Positions 60,557-64,000 of a stretch of DNA of 64,000 nucleotides are shown here, in pieces. Source of the DNA: Datisca glomerata (lineage: Eukaryota; Streptophyta; Magnoliopsida; Cucurbitales; Datiscaceae). The DNA lies in the NCBI GenBank assembly GCA_003255025.1, contig QANY01000261.1:2324973-2388972 (forward strand), in the 5' to 3' direction. The translations under genes were made by a program, and so were the position numbers. Below the pieces are notes generated by a model. The model ran no database searches. It was given only the letters and a program-made list of their open reading frames with translations, and had not been told where the DNA came from. Each line of letters opens with the position of its first letter. Position 1 is the first letter of the stretch.

Positions 60557-61768
60557 TGATATAACACGCCCTAAGTTAATCTACTCCTAAATATAAACCA
60601 TGCCTCTTATTCAAGGCTTCAAAACTGAGTAAAATCATATACGAACTAGGGGTAAACTGCGATGGAGCTAATTTACAGGTATGGAAGAATTTCTGAAAGA
60701 AAGGGGAGAAAGGAAGCTTAAACCCCAAAGTTATGTACATAGGGCTTAAGATTATTTGGTATGGAGGACTATAGGGATGTCCTATGGCCCCACTTTCACC
60801 TAAGCTGCACACTATGTCGGAGGGAAATGCGTCGCAGTGGGAATCTAGAAAATGTCCTAACTCAACCTGGTTTCTAACCAAAGGTACCAGGGGCTTGAAC
60901 TTATAAGTATCGCCTCACGCCATAGATGAAAGAGAAGAGATTTCAGACAAGAAAATGAAGAAGAAGAAGATAGTAAGAGAAAATATCTTACCACAAGAAA
61001 ACGAAGGTAAGAAGAAATAAAGCAAGAGAATCCTTAAATAGGCTTCGAGTTTTAAAAAGAAAAAAAGAAAATGAAAACGCGCTCCATGAATTTTTTTGAA
61101 AATGGGAATCCGAAAGGACATTTTTTTGGAAGGGCACGACTGACAAGATAGAATCGTCACCTACGTCAACGAATGACACGACGACAGCTGGAAAAAGGAA
61201 TCGAGACAAAGCACGCGTCACCCAAAACAATTGAAAATGGGAAACCGAAGAGACAAAGATAGATAGTAAAAAGTTACTTTACAGGAAAGATGTCAGCATG
61301 AACGGGAAACGAAGAGCCATCACAGGAAAAACATGCGCCTCACTTGACAGACAGACGACAGTGATTGATTGAGTAAAGCTAAAAATACTCGGATGAGACA
61401 GATTGACAAACCGTCAAGTGGTTGTGATGATTGGCTCAAAGCCACAAGAAATCACCAAGTGGTCGTGATTGATTGACGGCTAAGCGAGACAGAAAGGAAA
61501 ATGGGGTCATACCCAATAGAATGACTCCCACAAACGGGTGTAATCCCTAGGCATAATGAGTGTCTCCTTTTATATTATTATTTTAATTAACTAATGGGAT
61601 TTGGGAAGCCTATATAAAGGCCAATGTACTAGAGGAAGGAAACACATTCAATACAACAAAAAGAAACACTACTTAGACCCAGATATTCTCTTTCCTTTTC
61701 CTAATTAACACTTATAAAAATTGGGCATTATCGATATTCTTCTGGCTGAACAGAAAAAATTCTTTACA
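60557..61768 (+). repeat. LTR of another retrotransposon family, truncating copia copy 2
   Basis: TGATATAACACGCCCTAAG at 60,557 opens the LTR, and AAAATTCTTTACA closes it at 61,768. A TATA-like CCTATATAAAGGCC lies near 61,610. It shares its 3' 400 bases with the inverted copy at 9,180-9,860. No primer site or internal sequence follows, and the copia frame does not resume, so it is a solo LTR with rearranged flanks or one edge of a deleted element. No target duplication was found. Confidence 0.6.
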
Positions 61769-62090
61769 ATGGATCTTAAAGTCTTTGAGTTATCTTGAAG
61801 ACATATTCAAGACTTCAAGATCATCTTCAAGTCTTTAAGGTTAATCTTGAAGACTAAAAGATCCATCTTTAGGGCTTCATAATCAATCTTGAAGAGTTCA
61901 TGATCTCCCTTTAAAACTTCACGATATCTTATGGATCTTAAAGACTTGCAGATCCATTTTGAAGACATCTTGAAGACTTCAATATCATCTTGAAGGCCTT
62001 ACGATTTATCTTGATGACATCTTGAAGCTTTCAAAATCCATCTCCAAAACATCTTCAAGACTTCAATATCACTTTTGAAGTCTATAACTT
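61769..62090. repeat. Degenerate tandem repeat with palindromic core
   Basis: Words close to ATCTTGAAGACTTCAAGATC recur more than ten times at spacings of about 24-34 bases, with variants such as CATCTTGAAGGCC. GAAGACTTC is itself nearly palindromic. No coding capacity. Confidence 0.75.
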
Positions 62091-62587
62091 TAAGATATTG
62101 TTTGTTGAGTTCTATAGTATCAACTTTATTTTGATAAAGCTCATTAAAAATATTAAGAAAACTTCTAATAAAACTCATTAACAAAAAAACTTAAAAAATA
62201 TGGAATGTTGCGGGTGCTAAAAAATAGACAAAGAAAAAGAAGATATAATGAAGGAAAATATTGAAGATCGAACAACGAAACTCTTGAAAATTAAAGAAAA
62301 AAAATTAAAAATGTTATAAGGTTCTTGAGAAAGCCATGGCTATTTGAACGTTGAATAAGATGAAAATGATATTTAATGTGATGGTTATGTAAGAGGGAAA
62401 ATGGTTTTGGTGGATTTAAGAGAAAATGAGTGTATTTTTTAGTCATGAGTATAAATTAACGAAATTAAAAAAAGAGTTTATTTTAGATATTTACGGATTT
62501 TTGGGGAGGTTATATTCCAAAAAACCCATCCTAAATATCCGTTCAAGTCCATTTCATTTCTAGCTAGATATCTCGCATTAGCTAAAA
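62091..62587. other. Intergenic and 5' UTR region
   Basis: AT-rich with poly-A tracts to about 62,470, then mixed sequence leading to the start codon at 62,588. No element is recognised. Confidence 0.45.
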
Positions 62588-62886
62588 ATGGCGGCAAAGG
62601 TGGTCAGGCTAACGTGCCCGCTGTTCCCGCCGTCACCGTCAACTTCCTCAACCTCTTCAAAGCTTCAGTTTCCTTTGTGTCACTCTCCTTTCAAGCCCAA
62701 GCACCCACCTTCCCCAGGTTAGTTTCCTACGTAGCTTATAGCTCATGGCTAAGATTTTCAGCATTCTTTATTAATCTAGTATTTTCCTTATTTTTTTTTT
62801 GGTAATTTTAACTGTCAGCTTTGAGGAAAATCATGAGCAAGGAAGAGCCACTCACAGACGGGCTTCCAAAAGAGTATTACGACGAT
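62588..62886 (+). CDS. Probable plastid-targeted protein, first two exons, continues past the window
   Basis: Exon 1 is 62588-62717 and exon 2 is 62819-62886, joined GT-AG in frame. The 66 residues visible begin MAAKVVRLTCPLFPPSPSTS. This is a Ser/Pro-rich, acid-poor N-terminus typical of a chloroplast transit peptide. Exon 2 adds LRKIMSKEEPLTDGLPKEYY then DD, with a GTACGT donor at 62,887. The DGLPKEYYDD motif recalls the plant protein family represented by Arabidopsis At4g37920, a chloroplast protein of uncertain role. That match is from memory and weak. The rest of the gene lies beyond base 64,000. Confidence 0.6.
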
Positions 62887-63939
62887 GTACGTTTATGTGA
62901 ATTTCCACCTATTTTAGGCTTATTTATTTTATTGTTATGTTGTGCTTCTCGTATGACTGTTCTTTCCAAATGCCATCCATTACTTAATTTCTTGAGGTTG
63001 GTTCAGTATGGTATTCGTAGTTTGTAATGATATTCGATTCGATAGTGGGTCGCTTGTAAACTAGTATTGTGTTATTCACTAGAAGCACAACTGTATATGT
63101 GTTAGTGTGCGCGTGTGCTTGCCATGTTGTTTGAATTGTGACTAATCGCATAGAATTCCTTGAAATGAATTATATTGGGGGATGGTAACTAAGCACTTGG
63201 TTGATACTGCTGATATTAATCTCTGAATTGCAGTTGATAACAGTGAACTCAATGCTTTTCTTTGCCAATTGAGTAAACTATCATTTAAATGCCGTATCAT
63301 TGTTTCAAGCTTGCTACCGACCTTTAAATTGTTTTTTTTTGTTACAAGGAAACTTAAACTAAATCCTAAGAAAGCCAGTACCAGCACAATCTTCATTAAG
63401 AAAGATTTCTCACCCTGGGCAGGAAGAATAGACATAGAAATCTCTGGAGAAACCTAAATTAGCTAAAGAATCAGCACAAGAAAGTTAAGTTCTCAAGATA
63501 TGAGAGAGGGACACATCCAACTATGCTTAAGTAGGTCCCAAGTAAGTGAGGAAGATCAAACGAGCCTGAATAAGAGCTGGGTCCTTAACCTTATAGTGGC
63601 AGTTTTTTTATTGACGACTTCGGTCGCTTGTACCGTGGGCCTTACTTTACATTTAGATAATCGCCTCATGATACGACAGTTTCAAGTTCCAACTTTGCAT
63701 TCCTTATTTTTCTTTTATGGACTTCTTAGTAACTATTTGCAGATTTTGTAATAATTTTAAGTTGTTCTCTTTACTAGTTTATGACTTCTCTTGTCATCTA
63801 ACCACTGTTCTTTTTCAAATTTATCTATCTGAGAAAATCAAATCTTTTGATATAGTTGTCAACTGGTGTACTTTTCATTTATAAAATCTAAGATACTACT
63901 TGATTATCTCTTTGTTTATGCTACTTACATCGTCTCTTT

Positions 63940-63974
<35 letters not shown>

Positions 63975-64000
63975 CATACATACATATATATATATATATA
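62887..64000 (+). other. Intron of the plastid-protein gene
   Basis: No in-frame continuation of exon 2 with good splice signals was found before the window ends, so I read this as one long intron. Short open frames here look accidental. A TACA/TA microsatellite fills 63,940-64,000. Confidence 0.5.
63940..64000. repeat. TACA/TA microsatellite at the window edge
   Basis: TACATACATACA words alternate with TA runs to the last base. It continues beyond the window. Confidence 0.9.

Noticed and set aside
1..64000. A new multi-gene system or biosynthetic cluster
   Set aside because: The host genes belong to unrelated known families with wide, transposon-filled gaps, and nothing suggests coordinated function.

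Overview
This window is nuclear DNA of a flowering plant, most likely a eudicot. The evidence is AT-rich intergenic DNA, short exons with GT-AG introns, and nested copia, gypsy, LINE, MULE and PIF/Harbinger-like transposons. Four complete host genes and the 5' end of a fifth are present, all on the + strand. I do not name a species.

Layout. 1-6,846: the end of a gypsy polyprotein gene, split exactly by a copia element (142-4,702, 5-bp target duplication GTTAT), followed by the gypsy LTR and a LINE fragment. 8,400-11,530: an old LTR, a minisatellite and a Harbinger-like derivative holding a near-perfect 53-bp hairpin. 12,330-15,822: a MATH-BTB (BPM) gene, the substrate adaptor of a CUL3 ubiquitin ligase. 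16,853-18,406: a Pack-MULE-like segment and a palindromic MITE. 19,210-22,447: LSM2, with a start codon alone in its first coding exon and a LINE in its second intron. 23,080-25,356: a Harbinger-like element with a Myb/SANT-like gene remnant. 26,809-28,913: a deleted copia element on the - strand. 29,736-32,620: an RNA exonuclease (REX4/ISG20 type) with N-terminal zinc fingers and one GC-AG intron. 35,130-37,250: a MULE carrying a transposase tail and a plant-mobile-domain gene remnant. 37,641-47,439: MED33 (REF4/RFR1), a Mediator subunit, in 12 exons.

47,881-62,090 is a retrotransposon nest. A - strand gypsy element with two LTR-gag copies and unusual minisatellites is interrupted by a large decayed copia element (52,779-60,556) of the same family as the one at 142-4,702. 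That element is cut off in its RNase H region by another LTR. At its LTR/primer-binding-site junction lies most of an initiator tRNA-Met sequence, the most unusual feature I found. From 62,588 a gene for a probable plastid protein begins and runs off the window.

The host genes act separately (protein turnover, mRNA decay/splicing, RNA 3'-end trimming, transcription) and do not form a cluster. I see no bacterial-type operon, CRISPR array or defence system. Exon borders were deduced by hand from splice signals and reading frame; summed exon lengths are divisible by three for all four complete genes.
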